From an uncultured Lachnospiraceae bacterium (lineage in GTDB: Bacteria; Bacillota; Clostridia; Lachnospirales; Lachnospiraceae): a stretch of DNA of 64,000 nt. The notes beneath the pieces are model-generated. The model saw only the letters and a list, made by a program, of their open reading frames with translations. It was not told the DNA's origin and ran no database searches. The stretch's first letter is position 1; each line of letters begins with the position of its first letter. The translations under genes and the position numbers were made by a program. The stretch is from positions 1 through 64,000 of the forward strand of contig CANQNN010000010.1 in assembly GCA_947625205.1 (NCBI GenBank). Reading direction: 5' to 3'. This document shows, in pieces, positions 1-6,570 of the stretch.

Positions 1-2
1 AG

Positions 3-48
3 GAAAAGAAAAGAGAAGTTAATATCACGAACAATACTAACTTCTCTA
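3..48 (-). terminator. Rho-independent terminator of the R-M operon
   Basis: A perfect 10-bp inverted repeat (12-21 with 38-47, AGAGAAGTTA) is followed on the minus strand by the T-rich run TTTCTTTTCC. The 3' arm overlaps the stop codon of the endonuclease (46-48). This shows that the endonuclease ends here and is not the front half of a longer gene broken by a nonsense codon. Confidence 0.85.
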
Positions 49-759
49 CTTTAAATCCCTTAACTTAATGCCATTGGACCTTATGATACGGGGGTTTTCT
101 GCGTTGCCAAAGATATATTTATTGAGGATCTGTGTCATATATGATGACTTCAGAGAATATGCTCTCTGTTTTGCTGGCACATTTGAAAACGGCTGCTGAC
201 GAACACTGGCCGCAGTTGCCCCTTTAGTACAAGCAGCGAGATAGAGCGTATCACCTTCGGAAAGTTCGTGTGCCTGTCCGGCACGGATCTTGTTTATAAT
301 AGTCTCCCAATCGTGCTCAATGATAACAAGGTCTTCTTCCGGGAAACTGAATAGAATGACCTCATCGATCCTAAAATCGCCCTTTGTCTTGCCGGCGAGA
401 TGTTCGTAGGACATTAGGAGCATAGTGTTGCACTTATGCCAGAAAGCACTGGTTTGAAAAGTTTTGTCATACTCTTCCATATAATTGATAATATTGCAAA
501 CAAGGCGTTCCTTCGCATGTATACCGTTTCGCCCTCTGGTATAAGGTGTGACTTTTAGTTCTACGCCGGCTTCGGGAAAATCGGGCTCAGATTCAGAATT
601 AGGGGTATAACCAAACCAGCTTTCTTCGATAAGGGTACCAATAGCACCCTTTCCTGTTGCTAAACGGCCTGTGGTATCGATATCGCGAAGCGGGATGCCC
701 TTAACTTCCTGTGCACGTCTTAAAACGGCTTCTTTCGTGGTGTATCTAGTGCCTTTCAT
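46..759 (-). CDS. Sau3AI/MutH-like restriction endonuclease, single-domain form
   Basis: This 237-aa protein has the MutH/Sau3AI-type PD-(D/E)xK fold signature: D60, E67 and K69 in DFPEAGVELK match the D-x6-E-x-K catalytic triad of MutH. The adjacent motif FGYTPNSESEPD is typical of Sau3AI-like enzymes. Sau3AI itself is about twice as long and has a second, non-catalytic MutH-like domain; this protein has only one domain and is followed by a terminator, so it looks complete. The partner C5 methyltransferase lies upstream on the same strand, so the pair should be a Type II system, probably cutting GATC (inference from family). The start is ATG 759 with AAAGGAGGG nine bases upstream. MutH itself is unlikely because no mutS or mutL is near. 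Confidence 0.85.
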   Translation of the reverse strand: MKGTRYTTKEAVLRRAQEVKGIPLRDIDTTGRLATGKGAIGTLIEESWFGYTPNSESEPDFPEAGVELKVTPYTRGRNGIHAKERLVCNIINYMEEYDKTFQTSAFWHKCNTMLLMSYEHLAGKTKGDFRIDEVILFSFPEEDLVIIEHDWETIINKIRAGQAHELSEGDTLYLAACTKGATAASVRQQPFSNVPAKQRAYSLKSSYMTQILNKYIFGNAENPRIIRSNGIKLRDLK

Positions 760-859
760 TAAAAATGGCCCTCCTTTGGTGGCATCATATCTGTACGATC
801 ACCATCAGGCCTTGTGCCTAAGCGTAAAGCCCGATGGTCTTGTTCTTTTTGAAGTTGTC

Positions 860-2077
860 TCATTTTTCATCGGCTATTATCTCATCAAGAACTTTTCCCA
901 TCCTTGTTATCATAGGGACGACCAATGCATTACCCATGCAGAAATAGCGCATACGGTCAGGCATCCCGGTATTTGTCCATTCATCATCAAATCCTTGGAG
1001 CCGCTCTGCTTCGACAGGAGTAAGGAGCCTTAATCTGCCAGTCCCTAAGTCTGATACAACATGTGTAGAACGGCTGAGCGTAGATTCGTTAGTCAACATT
1101 GTGCGCCCCGGTTTATTCCACGGGTCGGGAAAGGCAATAGGTCCTTCAGAAAATACATACTTATGGCCGGTGCTAGATGTTCTGGGGATTTTTTTAGCAC
1201 CTTTGAGATAGGTCCACTTTGGCATTTTATCGCCGGGTATGTAGTATTTTTCATCAACATTTTTCTGAAGGATGTCGCCTAATAAACATGGTTTTTCTTC
1301 ATCTTCTAAGACTTTGGAAGTGTATATGATGCCTTGATACATGTAGCCGGCGTTTTCAAACGAAAATGCAAAATTGTCACTGACATCAACGATATCATCA
1401 CTAATAGATGTTTTGAGAATAGGTCCCATTTCTTTAAGGGGAAATGCTTTTGCCATCAAGCCCTTGCTCTCAATAATTTCCTGCGCAGAAATATTCGCCA
1501 TCTTTTCCCGGTATATAGTGTCTTTATGGTAAGCAAATATGAATGTTCGACGTCTACGCTGCGCTGCACCATACTGGGCGGCGTTGACGATACGCCATTC
1601 TACACTATATCCAAGTGCAGATAAACATGCCAAAATAACACCAAAATCGCGACCGCGCTGTTTGGCAGGAGACTTCAAAAGTCTATCAACATTTTCGAAG
1701 ATGCAGAAAGGAGCTTTTTTTGCTATAAGTACATCCCGGATCTGCCACCACAGTACCCCTTTCTTACCTTCGATCCCTTGAGAGGAAGCAAGTGTGTGAG
1801 CTACACTGTAATCCTGGCAGGGAAAGCCTCCTACTAAAAGGGAGTGGTCAGGAATGGTCGACTTATCTACTGAGCCTATGTCTTCGCCTGTATGGTACTC
1901 TCCGTTCATGTCGACACTGTCTCCATAGTGTTGTACATAACATTGATGTGCCCATTGAGTTTTGGCACCAGGCTCCCATTGTGAGAACCATGTAGTTCTC
2001 CAGCCCGTTTCGAGTCGATCAAATCCCAAACGAAATCCACCGACCCCTGCGAAAAGTTCGCAAATCGTTTTTTGCAT
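860..2077 (-). CDS. DNA (cytosine-5) methyltransferase, probably GATC-specific
   Basis: This C5-methyltransferase of about 405 aa protects host DNA from the neighbouring endonuclease. The conserved motifs appear in order: I (ELFAGVGGFRLGF) at the N-terminus, IV (GGFPCQDYSVA) with the catalytic Cys of the PCQ loop, VI (ENVDRLL), VIII (QRRRR), a variable target-recognition region, and X (GNALVVPMI) near the C-terminus. The DYSVA extension after PCQ and the MutH-type partner suggest the Sau3AI specificity GATC with 5-methylcytosine; this is inferred. The ORF track starts at 2110, but AAAGGAGGG lies five bases before ATG 2077, which starts MQKTICELFAG, so 2077 is preferred. It is the first gene of the minus-strand R-M operon, about 100 bp ahead of the endonuclease. 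Confidence 0.92.
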   Translation of the reverse strand: MQKTICELFAGVGGFRLGFDRLETGWRTTWFSQWEPGAKTQWAHQCYVQHYGDSVDMNGEYHTGEDIGSVDKSTIPDHSLLVGGFPCQDYSVAHTLASSQGIEGKKGVLWWQIRDVLIAKKAPFCIFENVDRLLKSPAKQRGRDFGVILACLSALGYSVEWRIVNAAQYGAAQRRRRTFIFAYHKDTIYREKMANISAQEIIESKGLMAKAFPLKEMGPILKTSISDDIVDVSDNFAFSFENAGYMYQGIIYTSKVLEDEEKPCLLGDILQKNVDEKYYIPGDKMPKWTYLKGAKKIPRTSSTGHKYVFSEGPIAFPDPWNKPGRTMLTNESTLSRSTHVVSDLGTGRLRLLTPVEAERLQGFDDEWTNTGMPDRMRYFCMGNALVVPMITRMGKVLDEIIADEK

Positions 2078-2094
2078 AAAGCCCTCCTTTGACT

Positions 2095-2192
2095 GATCAT
2101 CAGCCAGCACGCTTAGTATTTATAGGCCGGGTCTGAGACCCGTATTAGCACCGGCAGACGCCGGATCGTTGGCCTAAATTTTTTAATGGATC
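2095..2192 (-). promoter_or_regulatory. R-M leader with two hairpins and three GATC sites
   Basis: Between the R-M promoter and the methyltransferase start lie two short hairpins, CGGGTC/GACCCG (2128-2142) and CCGGC/GCCGG (2151-2164). Three GATC tetramers occur within 98 bp (2095, 2164, 2189). No T-run follows the hairpins in either direction, so they are not simple terminators. A role in control of the R-M genes is only inferred. Confidence 0.45.
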
Positions 2193-2242
2193 AAACTGAC
2201 AGCCATTCTCTATATCTTCCGGGATACCTTAAAATTGTTTTT

Positions 2243-2272
2243 AGTATATCATGAAATCATGAAAAAAATCAA
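2243..2272 (-). promoter_or_regulatory. Probable sigma-A promoter of the R-M operon with palindromic spacer
   Basis: On the minus strand TTGATT (2272-2267) and TATACT (2248-2243) are separated by 18 bp. The spacer contains TCATGA-AA-TCATGA, two copies of a 6-bp palindrome, which could be an operator. Transcription would start near 2236, giving a leader of about 160 nt. Confidence 0.6.
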
Positions 2273-2314
2273 TCCTATAGAGGTCGTTTCGCATATTTAA
2301 GATATATTAAAGTT

Positions 2315-2339
2315 ATATTAGACAAGCCATATCTAATAT
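2315..2339 (+). promoter_or_regulatory. Inverted repeat upstream of the recombinase unit
   Basis: ATATTAGA (2315-2322) and TCTAATAT (2332-2339) form a perfect inverted repeat with a 9-bp spacer, 39 bp before the first small ORF. It lies in an A+T-rich stretch and could be an operator or part of the promoter. The remainder of 2193-2377 shows no other gene. Confidence 0.4.
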
Positions 2340-2377
2340 GCTATTTATGAACAAGCTATATCAGGAGGGAAGTAACA

Positions 2378-2518
2378 TTGGAAATTACAAAAAAAGGATC
2401 CGCAAGCTACACTGTTGAAAGAAAGTTTTTAGCGAAGATCTCCGTCGCTGAGTTTGTTAGGCGCATTATTCAGTCCCATATAAAGTATGGAAGTAAGCTG
2501 GAGGATGCCGCCGTATGA
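2378..2518 (+). CDS. Small protein upstream of recombinase (46 aa, TnpW-like pattern)
   Basis: This ORF is absent from the ORF track because it starts with TTG. It is preceded by AGGAGGGA at good spacing (2364-2371). The product has a K-x-G-x-x-x-Y-x-V-x-x-x-F core followed by a short helix with R-R-I-I. That spacing resembles the small TnpW-type proteins found beside serine recombinases in clostridial elements, but the match is made by eye and is weak. Its stop overlaps the start of the next tiny ORF (ATGA), so translation is probably coupled. Its function is unknown. Confidence 0.6.
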   Translation: MEITKKGSASYTVERKFLAKISVAEFVRRIIQSHIKYGSKLEDAAV

Positions 2519-2583
2519 AAAAGACATTGGAAAATTCCCCTGATCATAGTAAAATGTATTCAAGGGAAGTGGTTGAAAGGTAA
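2515..2583 (+). CDS. Tiny coupled ORF (22 aa) before the recombinase
   Basis: An ATG overlaps the stop of the 46-aa ORF by ATGA and opens a 22-codon frame that ends six bases before the recombinase ATG. It has no recognisable domain. Its likeliest role is to carry ribosomes through to the recombinase start, which itself has only a modest GAAAGG site. It may or may not give a stable peptide. Confidence 0.4.
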   Translation: MKKTLENSPDHSKMYSREVVER

Positions 2584-2589
2584 CGTACT

Positions 2590-4185
2590 ATGAAGAAACA
2601 ATTACTTTTCAATGTGGCAGAATATATTAGGTTATCCAGAGAGGACGGCGATAAAGCAGAGAGTGACAGTATCGGAAATCAAAGAAAGCTTATTGCGGAT
2701 TATTTAAAGGACAAAGACGATTTTGTTTTGTATGACACCTATGTTGATGACGGTTTTACAGGAACGAACTTTAAACGGCCTGCATTTATGAGAATGATAG
2801 AGGACATAGAGGCCGGGAATGTTAACTGCGTCATAGTGAAAGATCTATCCAGATTTGGACGTGACTATATCGACACGGGGAAGTATTTGGAACGATACTT
2901 TCCAGATCATGATATACGATTTATATCTATTACGGACAATATCGACAGCATGAAGCAGGCTTATGATATGCTGCTCCCGATAAAGAATATCTTTAACGAG
3001 CAATATGCGAGGGATATTTCAAAGAAAGTCCGTTCGTCCATGAAGGCGAAACAGAAAGCAGGGGAGTTTATCGGAGCTTTCACATCCTATGGATATAAGA
3101 AATCTCCTACAGATAAAAACAAGCTGGTAATTGATAAATATGCTGCCGGAGTCGTTCGTAGAATTTTCCGTATGTATATTAGCGGCCTCGGAAAGAGTAG
3201 CATCGCGTCAGCTTTGAATAAAGAGGGAATTGTCTGTCCTTCTGAATACAAGAAGATGAACGGAGAGAATTACAGAAACAGTCACAAGCTGGAAAGTACC
3301 TCTTACTGGACCTATTCAACGATCAATCGTTTACTGCAGAATGAAATGTATGTCGGAAACATGGTCCAAGGCAGAAAGACACAGCGCATGAGAGGCAAAC
3401 AATATGCGACAGATAAGGATGATTGGATCATTGTAAAAGGCACGCATGAAGCGATTATTGATGAAGATACATGGAACAAAGCGCAGGACTTATTAAAACG
3501 CCGGACGCGTGATCTTGATTTAAACACCAATATGTCGATTTTTGCAGGCTTTATAAAATGTGGAGATTGCGGCAGGTCTTTAGTTAAGAAAGTAGGCACA
3601 CCGGGACATGGCGAGGGGATCATCAACTATTATTGTGGGACTTATGTACGTTCCGGCAGACAGTATTGTACTCCGCACCCTATGCCACATCTGGTTTTGG
3701 AAAAGATCATCCTTGATGATTTGAAAACGATCATACAGAGCGTTGATGATCTTCGGGAGGTAGTCAGAGAGATCTACGCGGCAATAGGAGCAGCAAAGCG
3801 TGTTACAGTTGATGAGAAGAACTGGCTGAACACGGAACTGGAAAAGGTCAGGAAGTTGAAGAAAGCTATTTATGCTGACTACCGGGAAGGACTGATTTCT
3901 AAAGAGGAGTATGTTACATATCGACAGGATCATCTAAAGAAAGAGGAACAGCTGGAAAAGCAGCTTAAGAGTCTGGAGGAAAGACAAGAGTTAGAAACTA
4001 ATACAGATATTTTTGAAACACCGTGGATAAAGCGTTTGGTTGAACTTCGCAGCATAGAAAAGCTGGACAGGGATATTGTAGTGGAAATACTGCATGAAAT
4101 TAAAGTGTATGAGGACCATAAAATCGAGATTACTTACAACTTTTCTGATGAGCTGGCAGCTCTTTTCAAAAGTCAGGTCCCATAG
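2590..4185 (+). CDS. Large serine recombinase (site-specific integrase/excisionase)
   Basis: This 531-aa protein belongs to the large serine recombinase family (TnpX/TndX and phage serine integrases). The N-terminal resolvase domain (about 1-150) has the catalytic serine at S16 in YIRLSRED and the usual VKDLSRFGRDY helix. A recombinase domain follows (about 160-290). A zinc ribbon comes next, with CGDC, YYC and YC cysteines (about 320-365). A charged coiled coil fills about 385-470 and would control synapsis. The enzyme should cut and rejoin att sites with a 2-bp overlap through a serine-DNA intermediate. It ends about 160 bp before the broken cwlD gene, so it is the likely agent of insertion and, with a directionality factor, of excision. 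No excisionase candidate is recognised other than the two tiny upstream ORFs. Confidence 0.93.
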   Translation: MKKQLLFNVAEYIRLSREDGDKAESDSIGNQRKLIADYLKDKDDFVLYDTYVDDGFTGTNFKRPAFMRMIEDIEAGNVNCVIVKDLSRFGRDYIDTGKYLERYFPDHDIRFISITDNIDSMKQAYDMLLPIKNIFNEQYARDISKKVRSSMKAKQKAGEFIGAFTSYGYKKSPTDKNKLVIDKYAAGVVRRIFRMYISGLGKSSIASALNKEGIVCPSEYKKMNGENYRNSHKLESTSYWTYSTINRLLQNEMYVGNMVQGRKTQRMRGKQYATDKDDWIIVKGTHEAIIDEDTWNKAQDLLKRRTRDLDLNTNMSIFAGFIKCGDCGRSLVKKVGTPGHGEGIINYYCGTYVRSGRQYCTPHPMPHLVLEKIILDDLKTIIQSVDDLREVVREIYAAIGAAKRVTVDEKNWLNTELEKVRKLKKAIYADYREGLISKEEYVTYRQDHLKKEEQLEKQLKSLEERQELETNTDIFETPWIKRLVELRSIEKLDRDIVVEILHEIKVYEDHKIEITYNFSDELAALFKSQVP

Positions 4186-4351
4186 GTATTTAACGGATAA
4201 TGCTGTTATGGCGCTATATATCATGGATATAGGCAGCTGAGAAAGACAATATATACAAGCAGAAAGGTGGTGTTAGGCATGACGGCAATAGCAAAACAGA
4301 CAGTAGGATCGCCTGAAATGTTACCGCAACTAATTTCCGCCCCACGGCGGA
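4186..4351 (+). other. Element end and probable attachment-site junction in cwlD
   Basis: The gap between the recombinase stop and the amidase frame holds the element terminus. At the junction lies a perfect inverted repeat, TCCGCC-CCAC-GGCGGA (4336-4351), whose right arm encodes the HGG of the amidase. Serine-integrase sites are imperfect palindromes around a dinucleotide, so the crossover probably lies in or beside this repeat. A 25-codon ORF (4279-4356) with AAAGGTGG upstream crosses the junction in another frame than cwlD; it may be the start of an element gene completed only in the excised circle. The exact core cannot be fixed without the left junction. Confidence 0.6.
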
Positions 4352-4891
4352 GCTGATCCCGGTAAAGTGGGTATAGACGGCAGTCTTGAGAAGGATATCA
4401 ACCTGCGGATAGCGCTGAAGCTGAAGAAATTACTGGAAATGCAGGATGTGGAGGTCGTTCTGACGCGGGATTCCGACAGCGGACTTTACGATGAGAATGC
4501 TTCCAACAAGAAGGTGCAGGACATGAAAAACCGCGTCGCCTTGATCGAGGAGCATCAGCCGTTGCTGACGGTCAGTATCCATCAGAACAGTTATCATGAG
4601 GAGTATGTTCACGGCGCGCAGGTTTTCTATTATGCAAACAGTGAGAAGAGCAAGGAACTGGCGCAGTGTATACAGCGGGTCATAGCGCAGGAAGTGGACC
4701 CGGACAACACCCGACAGGCGAAGGCAAACGACAGTTATTATCTGCTTAAAAAGACTTCTTCGCCCATCGTTATCGTGGAGTGCGGTTTTTTGTCCAATTA
4801 TGAGGAGGCACAGAAGCTGTCGTCGGATCTGTATCAGGAGAAAGTCGCATGGGCGATCCATCTGGCGGTATTGCAGTATCTGAACAGCTGA
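4334..4891 (+). pseudogene. cwlD: CwlD-like N-acetylmuramoyl-L-alanine amidase, 5' end separated by the element
   Basis: This is an Amidase_3 zinc hydrolase that removes the stem peptide from muramic acid; CwlD does so in the spore cortex before delta-lactam formation. The visible frame runs from the HGGADPGKVG zinc motif through the metal-ligand Glu of LEKD, the second His in SIHQN, HGAQVFYY, and the catalytic Glu in VIVECGFLSN. These match CwlD closely in order and spacing. The signal anchor and first beta strand that should precede the HGG motif are missing. The frame instead reads F-P-P back to a stop at 4331. The ORF track start (GTG 4367) is inside the domain and would give an inactive product. 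The rest of the gene appears undamaged, so excision could restore it. The next gene is 35 bp downstream. Confidence 0.85.
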
Positions 4892-4926
4892 GAGCCTGCT
4901 TTCAGAGAAAAGAGTAACGTTGCTTT

Positions 4927-5991
4927 ATGGAAACTATCGTTCAGAAAATACGGGGGGACGCATTGCCGTTTTCCGAACAGGAAGAAGAGACGCTTCGCCT
5001 TGCGGGCGATATCATACGCCGGGGCGGTCTGGTGGCGTTCCCCACGGAGACGGTTTACGGTCTGGGCGGCGATGCCCTGAATCCGGCGTCGTCCAGGAAG
5101 ATATATGCGGCGAAGGGCAGACCCTCGGACAATCCGCTTATCGTACATATCGCGGATAGGGAGGCGCTTGCTCAGATCGTGCGGAATATACCTGACAGTG
5201 CGGTAAGACTGGCTGAAGCGTTCTGGCCGGGCCCGCTGACTATGATTCTTGAGAAGGCGGATATTGTTCCTTATGAGACGACAGGCGGGCTGGATACAGT
5301 GGCGGTGCGTATGCCGTCCCATCCGGCAGCGCGGGAGTTCATACGGCGTGCGGGCGGTTATGTAGCGGCGCCCAGCGCGAATCTTTCCGGCAAACCGAGT
5401 CCCACGGTGGCAAAGTATGTGGTACAGGATATGGACGGAAGGATCGAGATGATCCTGGACGGCGGAAACGTGGAGATCGGTCTGGAATCCACGATCATTG
5501 ATCTTATCTCATACCCGCCTATGGTCCTTCGTCCGGGATATGTTACTGTTCAGATGCTGCGGGATGTGCTGGGCGATGTGCAGGAAGATTGCACGATAAT
5601 GCGGGATGACTCCGGACAGGCTCCCAAAGCGCCGGGTATGAAGTACAGACACTACGCTCCCAGAGGTGAGCTCACCATTGTGGACGGGGCGCAGGAAGAT
5701 GTGGTAAAATATATTAACAGCAGACTTGACCGGTTTCGGCAGCAGCACAAAAAAACAGGCGTTATAGCAACCGGCGCGAGTGTGCAGAAATACCGCGCCG
5801 ATTCCTGCAAGAGTGTGGGAGACCGAAACAATGAGGATACTGTGGCACGGGAATTGTACCGTGTTCTCAGGGAGTTTGACGATGAAAATGTTGAGATAAT
5901 ATATGCGGAGTCTTTTGACACTGACGGAATTGGACAGGCGATCATGAACCGGCTGCTTAAGGCAGCGGGTCATAGAGTGGTTTATATATAA
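4927..5991 (+). CDS. ywlC: L-threonylcarbamoyladenylate synthase (Sua5/YwlC type)
   Basis: This 354-aa enzyme makes threonylcarbamoyl-AMP from threonine, bicarbonate and ATP, the first step of t6A formation at position 37 of ANN-reading tRNAs. The YrdC-like catalytic domain fills about 10-205, with the substrate-binding KGRPSDNPLIVHI and PSANLSGKPSPT motifs. A linker with PKAPGMKYRHYAP follows, then the C-terminal Sua5 domain (about 240-354) that marks the long Sua5 form rather than short TsaC. The start ATG 4927 follows the amidase by 35 bp with no good Shine-Dalgarno. It may therefore normally be read from the cwlD transcript, which the element insertion would also disturb. Confidence 0.93.
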   Translation: METIVQKIRGDALPFSEQEEETLRLAGDIIRRGGLVAFPTETVYGLGGDALNPASSRKIYAAKGRPSDNPLIVHIADREALAQIVRNIPDSAVRLAEAFWPGPLTMILEKADIVPYETTGGLDTVAVRMPSHPAAREFIRRAGGYVAAPSANLSGKPSPTVAKYVVQDMDGRIEMILDGGNVEIGLESTIIDLISYPPMVLRPGYVTVQMLRDVLGDVQEDCTIMRDDSGQAPKAPGMKYRHYAPRGELTIVDGAQEDVVKYINSRLDRFRQQHKKTGVIATGASVQKYRADSCKSVGDRNNEDTVARELYRVLREFDDENVEIIYAESFDTDGIGQAIMNRLLKAAGHRVVYI

Positions 5992-6064
5992 AAGAAGATT
6001 TATGCATAAAGAAATGATGGATGTATCAGGAATGATCGATGGGTGAAGAAATGGAGGAATGATC

Positions 6065-6493
6065 ATGATAGCAATCGGAAGTGATCACGGCGGATTTGAC
6101 TTAAAAGAGGCGGTTATCGCACATTTAAAGGAGCGGGGCATCGCGTACAAAGATTACGGATGTTATGATAAGAGCTCCTGCGATTATCCGGTTTACGGAC
6201 ATGCCGTTGCGGAGGCAGTGGCAGGCGGAGAGTGCGAGAAGGGGATCGTTATCTGTACGACAGGCATCGGCATTTCGATTACCGCCAATAAGGTTAAGGG
6301 CATCCGGTGCGCTCTGTGCGCGGATACCTTAACGGCACAGATGACCAGACTTCACAATGATGCGAATGTGCTCGCCCTGGGCGGCGGTATCGTGGGTCCC
6401 AATCTGGGGATCAGCATTGTTGATGCTTTTCTGAATACGGAATTTTCCGGGGAAGAGAAGCATAGGAGAAGGATCGGACTGATCGAGCAGTAA
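6065..6493 (+). CDS. rpiB: Ribose-5-phosphate isomerase B
   Basis: RpiB interconverts ribulose 5-phosphate and ribose 5-phosphate in the pentose phosphate pathway. The 142-aa length is normal for the family. The GSDHGGFDLK start, the active-site Cys in GIVICTTGIGISI, and the His in RLHNDANVLALGG are all present. The ORF track starts at 6059, but GGAGG is only one base from that ATG and eight bases from ATG 6065, so 6065 is chosen. It is cytosolic and probably co-transcribed with the Sua5 gene about 70 bp upstream. Confidence 0.95.
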   Translation: MIAIGSDHGGFDLKEAVIAHLKERGIAYKDYGCYDKSSCDYPVYGHAVAEAVAGGECEKGIVICTTGIGISITANKVKGIRCALCADTLTAQMTRLHNDANVLALGGGIVGPNLGISIVDAFLNTEFSGEEKHRRRIGLIEQ

Positions 6494-6570
6494 GAGCCGT
6501 GTGAGGAATGCAGATACGCAGAGAGCCGGTCTGAACGGAAGCATAACAAGTGAGGGCATGGAGGAAGTTT

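Larger units (their letters stand above)
1..4345. mobile_element. Right end of an integrated element with R-M genes and a large serine recombinase, inserted in cwlD
   Basis: The segment holds a restriction endonuclease, its methyltransferase, two tiny ORFs and a large serine recombinase, and it is visibly more A+T-rich than the genes after it. Its right boundary is placed at about 4336-4345, because immediately after it an amidase reading frame begins in mid-domain at its HGG zinc motif. The recombinase ends only about 160 bp from this boundary, as is usual for serine-integrase elements. The left boundary is outside the window, so total size and cargo are unknown. No capsid, tail or conjugation gene is visible, so prophage, ICE and genomic island cannot be told apart. 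The boundary is inferred from the broken gene, not from a pair of att sites. Confidence 0.8.

Noticed and set aside
46-759. MutH mismatch-repair nickase
   Set aside because: No mutS or mutL nearby, the organism type lacks Dam-MutH repair, and the gene is paired with a C5 methyltransferase.
32-4345. Conjugative element or prophage assignment
   Set aside because: Only R-M and recombinase genes are visible; no relaxase, T4SS, capsid or tail gene is in the window, so no class is claimed.
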